DNA of 64,000 nucleotides from Hypholoma sublateritium FD-334 SS-4 (lineage: Eukaryota > Basidiomycota > Agaricomycetes > Agaricales > Strophariaceae). The notes beneath the pieces are model-generated. The model did no database searches and was not told the DNA's origin. It saw nothing but the letters and a program-made list of their open reading frames with translations. Shown piece by piece: positions 33,353-45,400 of this stretch. Location of the stretch: assembly GCA_000827495.1 (NCBI GenBank), contig KN817563.1, positions 1-64,000 on the forward strand. The letters run 5' to 3'. Made by a program: the position numbers and the translations under genes. Position 1 is the first letter of the stretch. Every line of letters begins with the position of its first letter.

Positions 33353-33900
33353 CGGGCCGCTTCCACTTGAGTATGTAGCAGTTTGGAAGTCGGTGTGATA
33401 TTGGCTGTCCTCTCTAACTGTACTATATGAGCTAATATTTATATAAGCTGGGAGTAGGTAAAGAGGGAATAAATCAAGGGAACTGTCTGCATTACGGATT
33501 GATTATGGGGGCGACGTAGTCAAAACGTAGTGACTAAAATAATTACTTATACCAAAAACCACTGCTTAATCCGTGCTTAAAAGTTTGTACGGCTTGCCGC
33601 TCCAGAATGCATCAGGAAAATAGTGCTTCAAGCAGGAAATTAACTCTCTTAAACACGCTGGAACTTTTTTATTGGTGTCCGCGTTTGCTATACATTGCAT
33701 TATGTCGAATGAACGCGCGTTGTGAGTCTGAAATCGCAGAGTGACCGAGCGTGGGTCTGTCCGCTGNGGAACGATACATNGTTGAATGTCCCTAGTAGAN
33801 TCCTAAGGGCTTTTGGCACCTTGACCTTGAGTCANCTCTCTTCTACAAAGGCGTACCGCGGACAGCAGAAGGGGGCTTGTGCCCGTGACAAACGAATCTC
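33353..33900. other. Intergenic region, no gene seen
   Basis: About 550 bp, AT-rich, a few Ns (33767-33834). No supported feature. Confidence 0.4.
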
Positions 33901-33949
33901 AGGTTAGAGATCAACATGCTCGATCTTTCACTTTCATTTATGCTTTCTC

Positions 33950-36267
33950 CATCTTCGACGTATTGAACCTTCCCCAGCACATCAAATTAGAAATACTCTG
34001 CCAAGTCTACATCAATTTCCCTCGTAAAGGAGCGTCTGCATGAATTGTGTAAGCAATACTCAGACACGATTTCCAGACGGCGATAGCAATCACTTACGCG
34101 ACCCGTTTGGTAATTCGTCCCCTCGTGAACTCGAAATTGTAGACTGTATGCAGCAGAAGTGTTTTCGGGTGGGAAATAAAGTGCGGTTCAAGGTTATCTT
34201 CTATATACTCGTTCTTCTCACTGTAGGAGTATCTGATGTTGTCTTCTCCCATGTTTTTGAACGTAATCTGAACTTTGTATTCGCGATGGACATGGTCACT
34301 TGGTTGCACATTATTGGGTCCCTCCGACCGTGCCTCCAGGTCTTGCTCCTGATTGTCGTATTTTGAATAAACCGAACAATATATCTGACATAAATACAAT
34401 ACAACGTACCTGGGATACTAATAGCTCATCTCGCCCGGTGGCAGTCTTAACCTTACTTGCTGGGATCGGTTTTCTCATGACACGGACGTTTTCGTGCAAT
34501 TGCTCTCTATCCAATACAACCAGCTTCAGTGGCAAAGGCGCTAACTAAAGCACACATGAGACAGGATATCTGTCATAATATAAATCAGCATACCCGATTT
34601 CCCAAGTGTCCCACAAGCCGCTCGTCGCGGTCTATGCCAACATGCTTAATTTTTCTCAGTCGCCCTATGTCCGATGGCATAGAGTCTGAGGCAACCGGTT
34701 CAGTCGAGATTCTAGCTTGTGCGAACGCCAAGCCGGGCTCGAGTTTCCCAAATTGAACGGCCACTATTACCCGTTTGATGCCTCTGTCTAGAAGATCGAG
34801 CGAGATATCTGTGGAAATGTACTTGAGCTTTAAACAGCGATGGCGGTGCAAAGATATAACCTTTGGAGGCAGTAGCGAGCTTCTCCAAGTCCTGGATTGC
34901 AATGCTCCGTGAGTAGAGCAGCTTATCATCGCCGTGGCCACTAGGTGAAGTGCTACTGCTGGCAAAATGGTACATTCCGATTTTCACTACAGACTCAGAG
35001 TCATTGTCGCTCGAATAGCTTGTCGCATACGTCAGATATTCATACCATGTAGACCAGTAGAATAACTTACAATCCGATGGCAGGCTCATCCCATATGTGT
35101 GTGGTCGTTTGTGACTGCATAGTGGAGGTGATTATTGTCCGTTCGCCGACCAGTACCTTGATATATACACCAGGTTCGGCGTCTTCTCTGGCACCGCGAT
35201 TCTGATCAGTCAAATGGTCAGGTATCTGGACTTTGACAACTAGAGTCGAATTAGAATTGTACTATCAGCAAAGGTGGGGATATAATTTACTTCGCATGTA
35301 ATACCACTGCCATGTTGAGGGATCTGACGGACTGCCGGAATTCATGCCGGAACCCAGGTCAATCGACTTTGGTGGAGCTTCCAATGCGATGTGTTCAAGT
35401 TGGACGGGGCCAAAATCGTCGTGGCCGATTTCATTTTCCCCGAGTCGAATGAGTACGGTTGCCCGCTTCACGCCGCTAGAGTCGAACAATTTGAGCCAGA
35501 TATCTGAGTATGCAAATCAGCTTTCAATGAAGAGGCGATGGAGAGACGATATGACCATCAGAGAGAGAGGTAAGGTCCTTTAAGGCCCGAATTGTGATGC
35601 TCTTCGACCAGAACGATTCGCCTTTGCCAGTAGAGTGGTACATTTTCACCGTAATCACGTTAGTAGGCTCATTCGATTTGCTGGAAATGACGGTCAGACA
35701 TTAGGATCTCGCAGAGCAGTGAAATAATATACAATGCGATGGTCTTATTCCATACGGGTGTGATTGTTTGTGGCTGCGTCGAGGTAGTGCATACTAACTC
35801 TGCGTTTACCGATATCTCAACGTATGCATTTGGTTTGACATACTCTCCATCTCCATGACTCCAGTCGTATATTTGACCTTGAACAACTAGAGTTGCATTA
35901 GAGCTGCACGACGAGCGAAGTGGAGGACACATTTACTTTCCAAACAGTATTCCGTTGGAACAACTGGTCTGCTGACCTCCGTACTCGAGACCTCTTTAGA
36001 GTCCAAAGACTTCCCGAGTTCGGACCGACCATGTCGTCGTATGAGACCAAGTCGTGGCATGCTGATAGTGGTATAGAATTTGATATCTGCTCGAACACTA
36101 CAGCAACTATGGTTATTCACCACGGTGACCAATACATGCCGAGGACTGACGAACGAACCTCTAGAAGATGCACAAGGGCCTCGCTGTGCCAGGGAGAGGG
36201 GCGCTTTCTGGAACAGTTGAGGGTAGAGGGTGGAAGGCGACCTCTCTAAAAGTATGGTTGCATCCAT
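33950..36267 (-). CDS. Possible multi-exon protein with C2-like repeats
   Basis: Low-confidence gene; limits and splicing are approximate. Several minus-strand stretches look coding and resemble one another. One reads ATLVVQGQIYDW...KPNAYVEISVNAELVCTTSTQPQTITPVWNKTIAL (35910-35740), which has the look of a C2 domain (PxAYVxIxV, T-S-T, PVWN). It is followed by EPTNVITVKMYHSTGKGESFWSKSITIRAL and LKLFDSSGVKRATVLIRLGENEIGHDDFGPVQLEHI. A second set further down reads GVYIKVLVGERTIITSTMQSQTTTHM, VVKIGMYHFASS...KLLYSRSIAIQDLEKL and LDLLDRGIKRVIVAVQFGKLEPGLAF. A third, weaker set lies at 34535-34094. The repeated order suggests tandem C2-like modules. C2 domains bind membranes or proteins; in mushrooms they often precede NACHT-type modules, none of which I see. 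Confidence 0.3.
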
Positions 36268-37138
36268 CGATAACTCGATATATATGCGCGGTTGACAAGT
36301 GGGAGGTATGTGTTTGAAGAAGGCTCGAGGCAGATATGAATCTGATATAGTATCGCGTTTACTTTTTAGTCTGTCTGTGATAACAGTTTCCTATAGTTAA
36401 TCTAAAAATGGCGAATGCCCGCGAGACCTGTTGGATACATTGATATATTTCTGATCCATTGAAAGCGAACATCAAGAAAATATCGTACCATTTATCCATA
36501 TGGACCGCGCTCCAGTATCGTCAGCCTTATACCTGTTGTCACCTCGCCCGAGGTCATTCGTGAACCAAAAATGATTTGGACAGCTATCCTGGGCACTTGA
36601 AGGAAGCTACGCGCTCCAACGGTTCACGATTGACCGTTTTCCATTGATGATTGCTGATCGATACAAAGATTGGCCACTGCTCACAGCCAACTTCCGCCGC
36701 ACGCATGCTGTGCTGTTAATGTCGGCGTTTCAACTCACCCTCAGGAGTTTTTCCGCAAGTACTAGAAGGAACCGCGCGTGGCGTCTGCGTCTGCTGCCCA
36801 GGAGCTCCCCGACGGGGCACCCAGGTAAATACCAAACTTCGTGGTGGCGATCAGATTCCGTTCAGCATGCTAAAGATAACGCAGGGAGAGAACGTGTCCA
36901 TCGTAAAGTCAATATTTTCCTGGATGATGGAGTCAGAGTGGCAAGCGCTTAGCGTTGGCTTAGCGAGCGGAAAGTTGGCGGAAAGAGCAAGAGGCTGCGA
37001 CTCGTAGACCAACGGAGACCAAACCTGGACCAAACGGGACAGGTTCGTCACGTTTGGCAAATGCCGGCCCGTGGAGCCGACGCCTCCAATTTTGGGTGCA
37101 CCAGCTTGAGCGTCGGCAGCTCCTTCGAATTTGCAGCC
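36268..37138. other. Intergenic region upstream of ADE8
   Basis: About 870 bp with no supported gene; contains a cluster of CTTAGCG/AAGCGCTT-like words near 36945-36965. Confidence 0.4.
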
Positions 37139-37862
37139 ATGTCCACGTCGTCGAAACCTACGCGAAGGATAACTGTGCTCATCTCTGGCTCAGGTATTCG
37201 AGATTTTGAGCTTGTCAGACTCCCGAGACGACTGTGATGCCTGTACTCTAGGCTCGAACCTCCAGGCGCTCATCGACGCACTCAACACCCCAGCTCTGCC
37301 TAATGCCGAGATCGTCCTGGTGCTGTCAAACCGTAAGGCCGCGTACGGTCTCACCCGCGCGGCGGAGGCCAGCCCGCCAATCCCCACGGCGTACCTCGCG
37401 CTACAGCCATACCTGAAGCAGAACCCGGGGAAGTCGCGGGAGGACTACGACGCGGAAGTCGCTCAGATCGTGCTGCGCTCGAAGCCCGACCTCGTTGTAC
37501 TCGCCGGGTGGATGCACATCCTCAGCGAGGGTTTTTTAGCGCTCCTCGACGGCCGTGCTGACGCCGCCACGTCGCCGATCCCGGTGATCAACCTACACCC
37601 TGCGCTCCCTGGCGAGTTCGACGGCGCGAGTGCGATCGAGCGCGCATACGAGGCGTTTCAACGGGGCGAGATCACGCGTTCGGGCGCGATGGTGCACCGC
37701 GTGGTGAAGGACGTAGATCGCGGGGAGCCGATTGTCGTGCGTGAGGTGCCGTTCGTCTCCGGAGAGCCGATTGAGGCATTCGAGACACGGCTACATGCTG
37801 TCGAGCACGAGATCATCGTGGAGGCGGCAAAAAAGGTGTTGGAAACGACCGAAAGCTCATGA
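37139..37862 (+). CDS. ADE8: Phosphoribosylglycinamide formyltransferase (GAR transformylase)
   Basis: Transfers a formyl group from 10-formyltetrahydrofolate to glycinamide ribonucleotide, the third step of de novo purine synthesis, in the cytosol. Two exons, 37139-37193 and 37252-37862, with a 58-bp intron; 221 residues, normal for the stand-alone fungal enzyme. The splice falls inside the phosphate-binding loop and restores SGSGSNLQALIDAL. Catalytic residues are visible: Asn and His in VINLHPALPGEFDGASAIE and the Asp in VHRVVKDVDRGEPIVV. LVVLAGWMHILSEGFL is the usual folate-site helix. The end (FETRLHAVEHEIIVEAAKKVL) is typical. No anomalies. Confidence 0.95.
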
Positions 37863-38040
37863 TGGGTGCGTTTTCAGTTTGTTAGCGTGGCCTTGTCAGG
37901 CTTATTCGGTGCCGTATGTGCATAGCTATCAAGGAATTTTGACGCCAGACAGAAGAAATATATTTTATTCGATTTTGGATCTATTCTCTTTTCAATGCAA
38001 ACGACGTTCGATCGGTAGTACTACCACGCTGCTTAAGTAA

Positions 38041-41000
38041 ATGCCAAACGCGACCAAAGCGCCTCGATCGTATTCAAGCAACTCACTGACGCGTCTGCCT
38101 GATCCTACCTTTACCCTATCATATCCCAGCGCCACCCTCTACCACCCGCCCTGGCCCAAAGTTTGCAGAGGTGACGGACCCATTTTCTACAAGGTATATA
38201 CTTGTTTTCGTTCGTTGCGAATGGAATATTACGCTGATCACTCCATGTCGCAGGATTGCCCAACGATGGAAGTATATACTGAAAACGGAGGACGAGACGA
38301 AGCATGGGTATAGCGCATATATTCGTCTTTCGTGAGGGATTTTCTGACTGTTTCGCAGTCGGCTTGTATCTCGCCATTGTTGCTGTCGAGCAACGACTCG
38401 ACAGAGCCTCCAAGAACACTCCGATTGGACATTGGCGAGTTCGAAGCAGAGCCGTTTTCGGTAAGCAATGTAGCCTGTGATGAGGAATCATCGGAATTCA
38501 CACATCTACCATTTAGACCAAATTCATGGATATGTTTGGCGGGTTGGGTCTTCATATGGCTGAAGATGCCACTGCAACACAGCAAATTTCTGGCACGCCT
38601 GATACGAGTTACGAATATGAGGTGGGCTTATTCCGAGCGCTTAATGTTTGCATTGATTTAAGAGGCTTTCATTGTAAGAAGAGCCTGTCCAATATCCGCG
38701 ACTTGGCTTCTGGTTGGCAATACCCTGGCATCGAGGTCGGTGCGATCTAACGCAATTCATATTTTTGACCAACTAAATAACGTTTTAGGAGCTCGTCGCC
38801 ATCTCATCTAAAAGGCCACGATCCAACTTGTTGCCAACTATTCAAGAAGAATCGCGTTGTTCTATTGTGGTAAGCCATCGTCATGAATTATATATTCAAT
38901 CGCTTCAAATCATCTATTTATACAACGCTAGCCAACTGCCTCTCTCTCTGATTTTGAGTTCGAGTTCGACGCATTCGATCGCCCATCTGCGAATGGGACC
39001 ACTATCTGCACACGACGTGATAGTCGAATCATGTACACAATGAAGAGGAAGCGAGCTGCGAGGAATTCGCTATGGCATGAGCAGAGCATCCTCGAGACGT
39101 TGACCACTCAGGACTTGCCGTTCATCTCGCGACTGTGTTGGTCTTTCCATAGCGGAGAGCACATATATATCGTCACAGTAAGTTATGCAGTATACGATGC
39201 GCTCGCCATCATTTACCAGCAATTACTAGGACCATCACGGAGGACACAATCTAGAGGATCTTGTTCGCGACCAAGGCCCTCTGAGCATTTATCATGCCAC
39301 GTTCTATGCGGCCGAGTTGGTATGTCGTTCTTGTGTCTCTCGTCTATGGCTAACCTCAAGTACAAAACTTTAGGCATTAGCCATCGCTAGTTTACATTCC
39401 TCTGGTATCATGCACCGGGATTTGGAGCCACGAAACGTTCAAATTGATAGCCAAGGTCATATCCTACTAACAAGTTTTGGAAGCGCAGAGTTCGTAAGAG
39501 AGGTTATCGAAGGCGAGCAGCGTGCTAGCCATATGTCGGGGCTCCGTTTCGTATCCTCCGTTTACCGTGCGCCTGAAATCACTCTTGGATGGACACATGA
39601 CTGTGCAGTAGACTGTTGGTCCTTCGGAATGGTGCTGTACTATATGGTTTTTGGAACAGTAAGTTATCCGTTGCTTGAGCTTGGTGATATATTTACGGTC
39701 TACTGTATTTTTCAGACGCCATATACGAATGTAGAAGGGAGGGAGGATGACCATACTTGGGTATTCGACCGAGTCATCCGATCTGCCATTCCCATGGAGT
39801 CTTTGCGTCTAGTGCATCCTATGGCTAGGGATCTGATCTTGAAGGTATGAATTCTTCACCCCTAAGGGCAACCATATCACAATAGCTTTCCTTTTAGTGT
39901 CTTGAACGCAACCCAGAATTGCGATGGGACATGACGAAAATCAAATCTCATTCGTATTTTGCATCGAGGTACGTGCATGGTCAGTTTCTTTGGTCCAATG
40001 CCTACTCAGTATATTACTTATACCTGCAGTGATTGGCAAAAAGTCTCTTCGCTGCAAGCGGGAGGTATGATTTTTTCCCACTCGACCTGTGATATTCCCC
40101 GTAGTAACCGACCTCCAAGCGCCTCTTTTCGGGAAGCCGCCAGTCAGATCATTGAAGGCGCATTCCACGAGAGTTGACGATGGACATCAACGCAATCTAT
40201 CCCTTAGTCCTCAACTTCTCAACTACCACCACCAAGCCGCCCCAAAGGTAACTCCAACCTTACATCGGCTCAGCCAGCCCTTCCAAAGGCCCGGCGCTCC
40301 GGAGCCGGCAGGCGATGATACTCCAATGTCGCCCGTGGGGTTGTTTAGGTCGCTTGGTCGGGCGATGAGCGTTCTCCATGAAGACGATTCCACTGGACAA
40401 GCGAATGCGGATACGGGCGAGGATGCCTGCGGACGCCATGCATTCGAAGCGAATCCTGAGTGTCGCATCTCGCAGTTCTGGGACGAGCTTGACAGGGAGG
40501 AGGCTGCCGCGTCTGTCGACTCTCTTGAATTCGGAGCGACCACGGGGGCACCGTATAATAAGGCGCCTAAGCTTCGCAAATACCAGTCTGCGATACAGTC
40601 GCGCAGCCGGCTGTTCAACGTAAGCACTTCGTCCTTCCAGAACAAGATGCGCCGGAAGCCACGGTCGACCGGAGCGCTTCGGCAACCCAAGCCGGTGCGG
40701 GTTATCGAAAACTTGCCCCTTGGTATCCACCAGATTGGGAGCGGGATCGGGTTCAGCTACAGTGTGCCCGCTGCGGCACCATCCAAAGTCTCCATCGGCT
40801 CTTTCACCCCTTCCTGCCACTTGTTTCAGAAAGGGTTCTCAGTGCGGAACATCGGACTTACGCTTGGAAACTCGTCGACTACCAGAGTGAAGACGAAATC
40901 CTCCAGCCCCGAGCTCTCGCGCTCGCCACGCGATGATACCCAAATAGGCAGCCCCATGAGCGCGCACCTTCAGCGGAAGGAAGTCGGGAACGGGACGTTC

Positions 41001-41336
41001 ATCCGCGAGATGACCCGCTCGCCGAGCTGGATCTTGTCTCCGTCCGACTGCCTTCCGTCGCCCATGGCGCTCGTCAACGTCGACTCGCCGATGTCCATGG
41101 CGAGCGGCTCGGCGCTGCTGTCTCCGGCGACGCTTGTTGAGCGCGCGGGGGAGGATGACGACTGCCATGTGAATATCACAATTCCGAAGGGCCTCGAGCT
41201 CGAGCTCGATTTACCGCTGGCGGAGTGGGCGCCGGACGCAACGCTCCGCTTGGTGCCACAGACGTCGTCCAGCATCCGGCTGCCGTATATTGACGATGAA
41301 GACGAGTCAATGTACATGGATCAGTCGTGGGCTTGA
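38041..41336 (+). CDS. Protein kinase-like protein, probable pseudokinase
   Basis: Twelve exons: 38041-38193, 38254-38307, 38359-38460, 38517-38621, 38789-38869, 38932-39177, 39230-39319, 39374-39658, 39716-39844, 39898-39968, 40030-40064 and 40105-41336; 860 residues, all in phase. The N-terminal ~165 residues are Ser/Thr-rich. The kinase fold covers about 180-420. There is no glycine-rich loop; a possible ATP lysine lies in MYTMKRKR. The catalytic loop is MHRDLEPRNV (HRD and Asn kept, usual Lys is Glu), but DFG reads TSFG, so the magnesium-binding Asp is Ser. APE (YRAPEI), DCWSFGMVLYYMVFG and NPELRWDMTKIKSHSYF are normal. Residues ~440-860 are disordered with an acidic end (IDDEDESMYMDQ). 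AGC/PDK1-like overall. Loss of the DFG Asp suggests a regulatory or weakly active kinase. Confidence 0.82.
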
Positions 41337-42486
41337 GCGCGGTGTTTTGAAGAGGTCTTGTGTGTTGTGGGCTGGGCTTGGGTCTGTGTTGTTTACGTGC
41401 ATGAGCGCTACCTTGTTTTGCGTGGAGATTATTGATTTGTACATTTCTGTTACTTGATGTTGTTTGTATTCTTTTCTCTCAGGCCATCCTTCTGATTTCT
41501 GTCGAAGGTCGACATATATCTTTCCCAATAGGGCCTAACTTTAGTTGACTTGAGCTGGCTGCTTCGTAGAAGTGCTCTGGAGACCAGTACCGCCAGGTTT
41601 CGCATAACCGAGTACAGAAACGCTTGAGGAGCTCGTTCATCGACGGTGCGCTAGTTGCCGCAATGTCATCGGTCTCAAGATCGGCGTTCATGAACAGTGG
41701 CGTGGTGGAGCCATGCAAGCTTACTTGAGTGCTTGAGCGCTAAAGCGCCGAACGTTAAGCGCTAAGCGCTCAAGCCACTGATCATTGAGTATCACATGTC
41801 AAATTTCCGGCACAAATATCGGCGCCTGTTAGAACTTTTCGTTCTGAAAGGCTGAGGCAGACCGATGCAGGCTGATACCTGCTAAGGCCCGCTGCGCCGG
41901 ACTTCGTCTTATCGCTGTGCGGTATGAATACAGCCTCAGGCCGAAGAACGGCGTATGTACTATCAAGAGTGTGTTGACCAAACTTGCCAGTGTATGCCAA
42001 AGTCTAGATCTGATCGTACCAAGAACATATCGCATATTGCAATCTATCTAGATGACTGATGCCGAAGATACCGACCTATATCCTCCTGAACCTCGAAATC
42101 AGCTGAAAGTTGCTTGGAGGTTGGAAAATATCTAGAAATCGATTCTCCTCTGGCGCGTTTGACCCTTCAAATTATCTTACCTAAGTTCGTATGCTAGAAT
42201 GCAAATATGAGGAGTGCACTGGAGTGCAATGCTCGATTCTCCGGGGTTTGTGATTGATGCCGCACGGTCGCCGGATCAAAATCGACACTTGCAATTTCAG
42301 CAGACAGAGGCAAACATGACGTAAACGCATCCGGAAAATCACACTATTGGCCAACGCATGGCGAAGCACTCAGCGCTCAGCGCGGACCCTCACCAGCCCT
42401 CACCATAAGACGAATATGCGCATCATATTTTTTCGCCTTCCTCCGCGCACTGCATCTCGGTGCACACGTACTACGCTCTTGCGTAA
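41337..42486. other. Intergenic region with palindromic element
   Basis: About 1.15 kb with no supported gene. It holds the AGCGCT-rich hairpin at 41732-41774 (listed separately) and further such words near 42367-42385. Confidence 0.45.
41732..41774. repeat. AGCGCT-rich inverted repeat
   Basis: CTTGAGCGCT at 41732-41741 faces its exact complement at 41765-41774; the spacer also holds TTAAGCGCTA. Similar words occur near 12845, 12917, 36945 and 42367, suggesting a dispersed short element or binding site. Confidence 0.5.
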
Positions 42487-45400
42487 ATGTCCCAGGATAC
42501 TTCAAGGAATGAACCGGCCAGGACGCCTCACACCGCCAGGGGGCTATTCTCCTGGGTGAAGCCCGCCTTCAAGTCAAGACGCACCATGAAAACATGGATA
42601 CGGTGCTGTATAGCATTCGCGGCGACTGTAACTCTTCTGGTTGCGACGAAGACGTCGGACACCATGGGCCAGGCCGCGTTCTTCTGTCTGTAAGAGAACC
42701 ATTCTACCTTGTTGATTCACCCAGAGTTGAATTTTCGACCTCAGCATCGTCGCTGTCATCGTTCCTCCAAGCTTGGCGCTTTCGATATACCTGAGCGCTG
42801 GACTTAGTCTGCTGCTTGGTATGGTCATTGGGTGGGCATGGGGTAACGCCGCCATGGCCGCCGCACTCGTTGTTCGAAGCCAAGAATTAATCCTGCAGCA
42901 AAGAGAGAAGCTAGCAGCAATGTGAGTGCATCCCCCGAAATTTAAGAAAGCGGCACTTATTCTCTGGATTCGATCTAGAATTGACCCAAGCCAATCTGTC
43001 TCTCTACAAACTCGGGTTTTTACATTCCATGGCCATTTCCTAGACCCTCGGTAGGTCCATTCCTGCCAGCACACTTGGTCTACATCTCATCTCGGTCTGG
43101 TATAGCTCGTCTGCTGTATTTGGGGTTTTCCTTTTCTTCGGAGCATTCGCTCTGGGCACCATTCGCGCGTATCTTCCTAACCTTACTATATTGACTGTTT
43201 TTGCCTTAATTGTTATGGACGTGGTATGTGCCTTCCAGTCGTGTATGTAACGCATTCTGACTTGATTGCAGATATGTGCTACGGGCCCCTGTAAGGTTTC
43301 ATTGTGGGGGTTATGCGAGCGTCAATTCTGATATTTACAACAGTGCTCCCATCATCAAATTACACGGGCCTTGCGAAACTATTCCTCATTCCCGCGGCAT
43401 TTTATGTTGCAATAGCGATCGCAAGTCTGATTTTGATCTTCCCAGAGAGTTTAAGTCATGTTTGGGTGTAAGTGTCCAGTCGTCCTCCTCAATTTATATT
43501 CGTCGGGTGTGACTGTTTGCCTTTTTATAGAACTTCACTTTGGGAGAATTTCTGGAATGTGAGTTACTTGTAAGGAAAAGTTGTGATTTAAACATCTAAA
43601 ACGTAACCTAGCCGGTCCTCGATATTCTTCGTCTACAGTCAGAGACGCTCAGTTTGAAACCCTCGGATACCAAGGAATGGGCGGAAATGACTGCCAGAGG
43701 CTTTGAATTGAGGGAGAACTTGGTCCATGGGTTGGGTGAAGTAACATCGCAAATGAAGTTTATGGACCTGGATACGTCCGTCGGGCGCTTATCGACCTCC
43801 GACTTGAGAGCAATCAATGGAGAATTGAAGTCCATCATGTTTTACACAAGGTGCGTATCTTTAACATGTGCACGAATATTGCTAATCTTCGTGCTATCAG
43901 CGGTCTACACGCATTCAGCAACTTCGTCAACGATACGAACGTACGCGAGGCCAGCGAAGTGCGCTCGGCATCTGTACAACCAAATTCGGGAACACAGACT
44001 CCCCGGGCGCCTAATCTATATCAGGCGTTGCTCTCCAAGACGAAGGAACGCGAGCTCAAACACGGCCACGATCTGGATACCCTCGTCCCAATCCTCCAAA
44101 CGGCCTCTGCCGACGTCAGAGCCGCGGCGGAATCTGCGCTCCTCTGCATCATCGACTGGTTCCAGGACTGCAATAGCCACCGGCTGACCGGCCTCTTTCA
44201 GCGGAAGGATCCTGCCAAGATTGAGAAGCGCCAACAGCTGCTGGTGGACCAGCTGGCCACACTCGTCGCTGCACTGGAGAACTTCCGGCGCGTCGAGCGG
44301 GCACAGTTGATCAAACCGTACGAGCGGTTTTTTGACCCGGAGACGCGGCAGCTGGCGTTGAAGGATGCGGATATGTTTGCGTCGAGGTGCGCTGCGTGCT
44401 GCTCTTCTAGACGGCGAAATTATGCTCATGCTTATGCTCAGGTCGCTGTATATATCTTTTGTGTTCATAGCCACGCTCGACGCCTTTGTCGAGCGCATCG
44501 TTGAAGTTCTCAAGATGATCATCGCCATAGACGCTGCGCGGCCGACGGTCAAAGTGTGGTTTCCTGGGCGTGCCACTAGCTTTATAGAGACCATAGTGGG
44601 CAATGATTTCCATGGCCTGGAAAATCCGTTTGGAATCGGAATCAGCCAGGATCCCGCATCGTTCGACACGACCAGTGATGATTCAGACTCCAGTTCCGAC
44701 GAAGGCGAGAAAGAGCAGGATGAGAAAAAGTTCAAGAAGGATCGGCGGGCGAAAGTACCCAGTATGTTTTCTTTTTCTTTTCCTTTTTTGCATCCTCGAA
44801 GAAGCTGATGTATACACTTTACTGGCAGGCAGGCACAATCCAGACGCGTTGCCTCCCAAAACAATAACTGGTCGCCTCCTGCGAAAAACCTCGCCCTTCT
44901 TCCGTTTCTTCAAATCCCCGCAAGGCTTTCTTGCGTTGCGAAGTGGCATTGTATCCGTCGCAATGTGGGTTCCGGCCGTATGCCCGCAGACCGCCTGGTT
45001 TTACTACAACAACAAGGGAATTTGGGCGTTGATTATGGCTCAGGTGCGTACAGTGCTCATTTTGTCGGTTTAAAGCGCTCGCACTAATTATTCTGCTCTT
45101 TTCTCTATAGACGGGTTTGGCGATGTATGCGGGCAACCAAGTAAACCTTCTTCAAAATTATAGCCAATAAAAAAGGCTTCTGATTTCTTTGCGACAGATC
45201 GGGGGTTTTGTCGTGCGATTCAGTGGGACGGTCTTGGGCCTCCTTAGTGCGCTTCTCCCTAGTCAACGTATAAATGATTCTTGTTGAACGCCGTTTGTTC
45301 AATAGTCGGTATGACTGTGTGGTACATTGGAGCAGGGTTGGGGCACGGTAGTCATGTTGGTGTTGTCATTGCCACGGTGTGTTCAGATCAGTGTCGTCTC

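Noticed and set aside
32146..33370. Several separate small genes suggested by identical open frames 501 bp apart
   Set aside because: They are pieces and shadows of the partial EFM5 copy and its tandem duplication.
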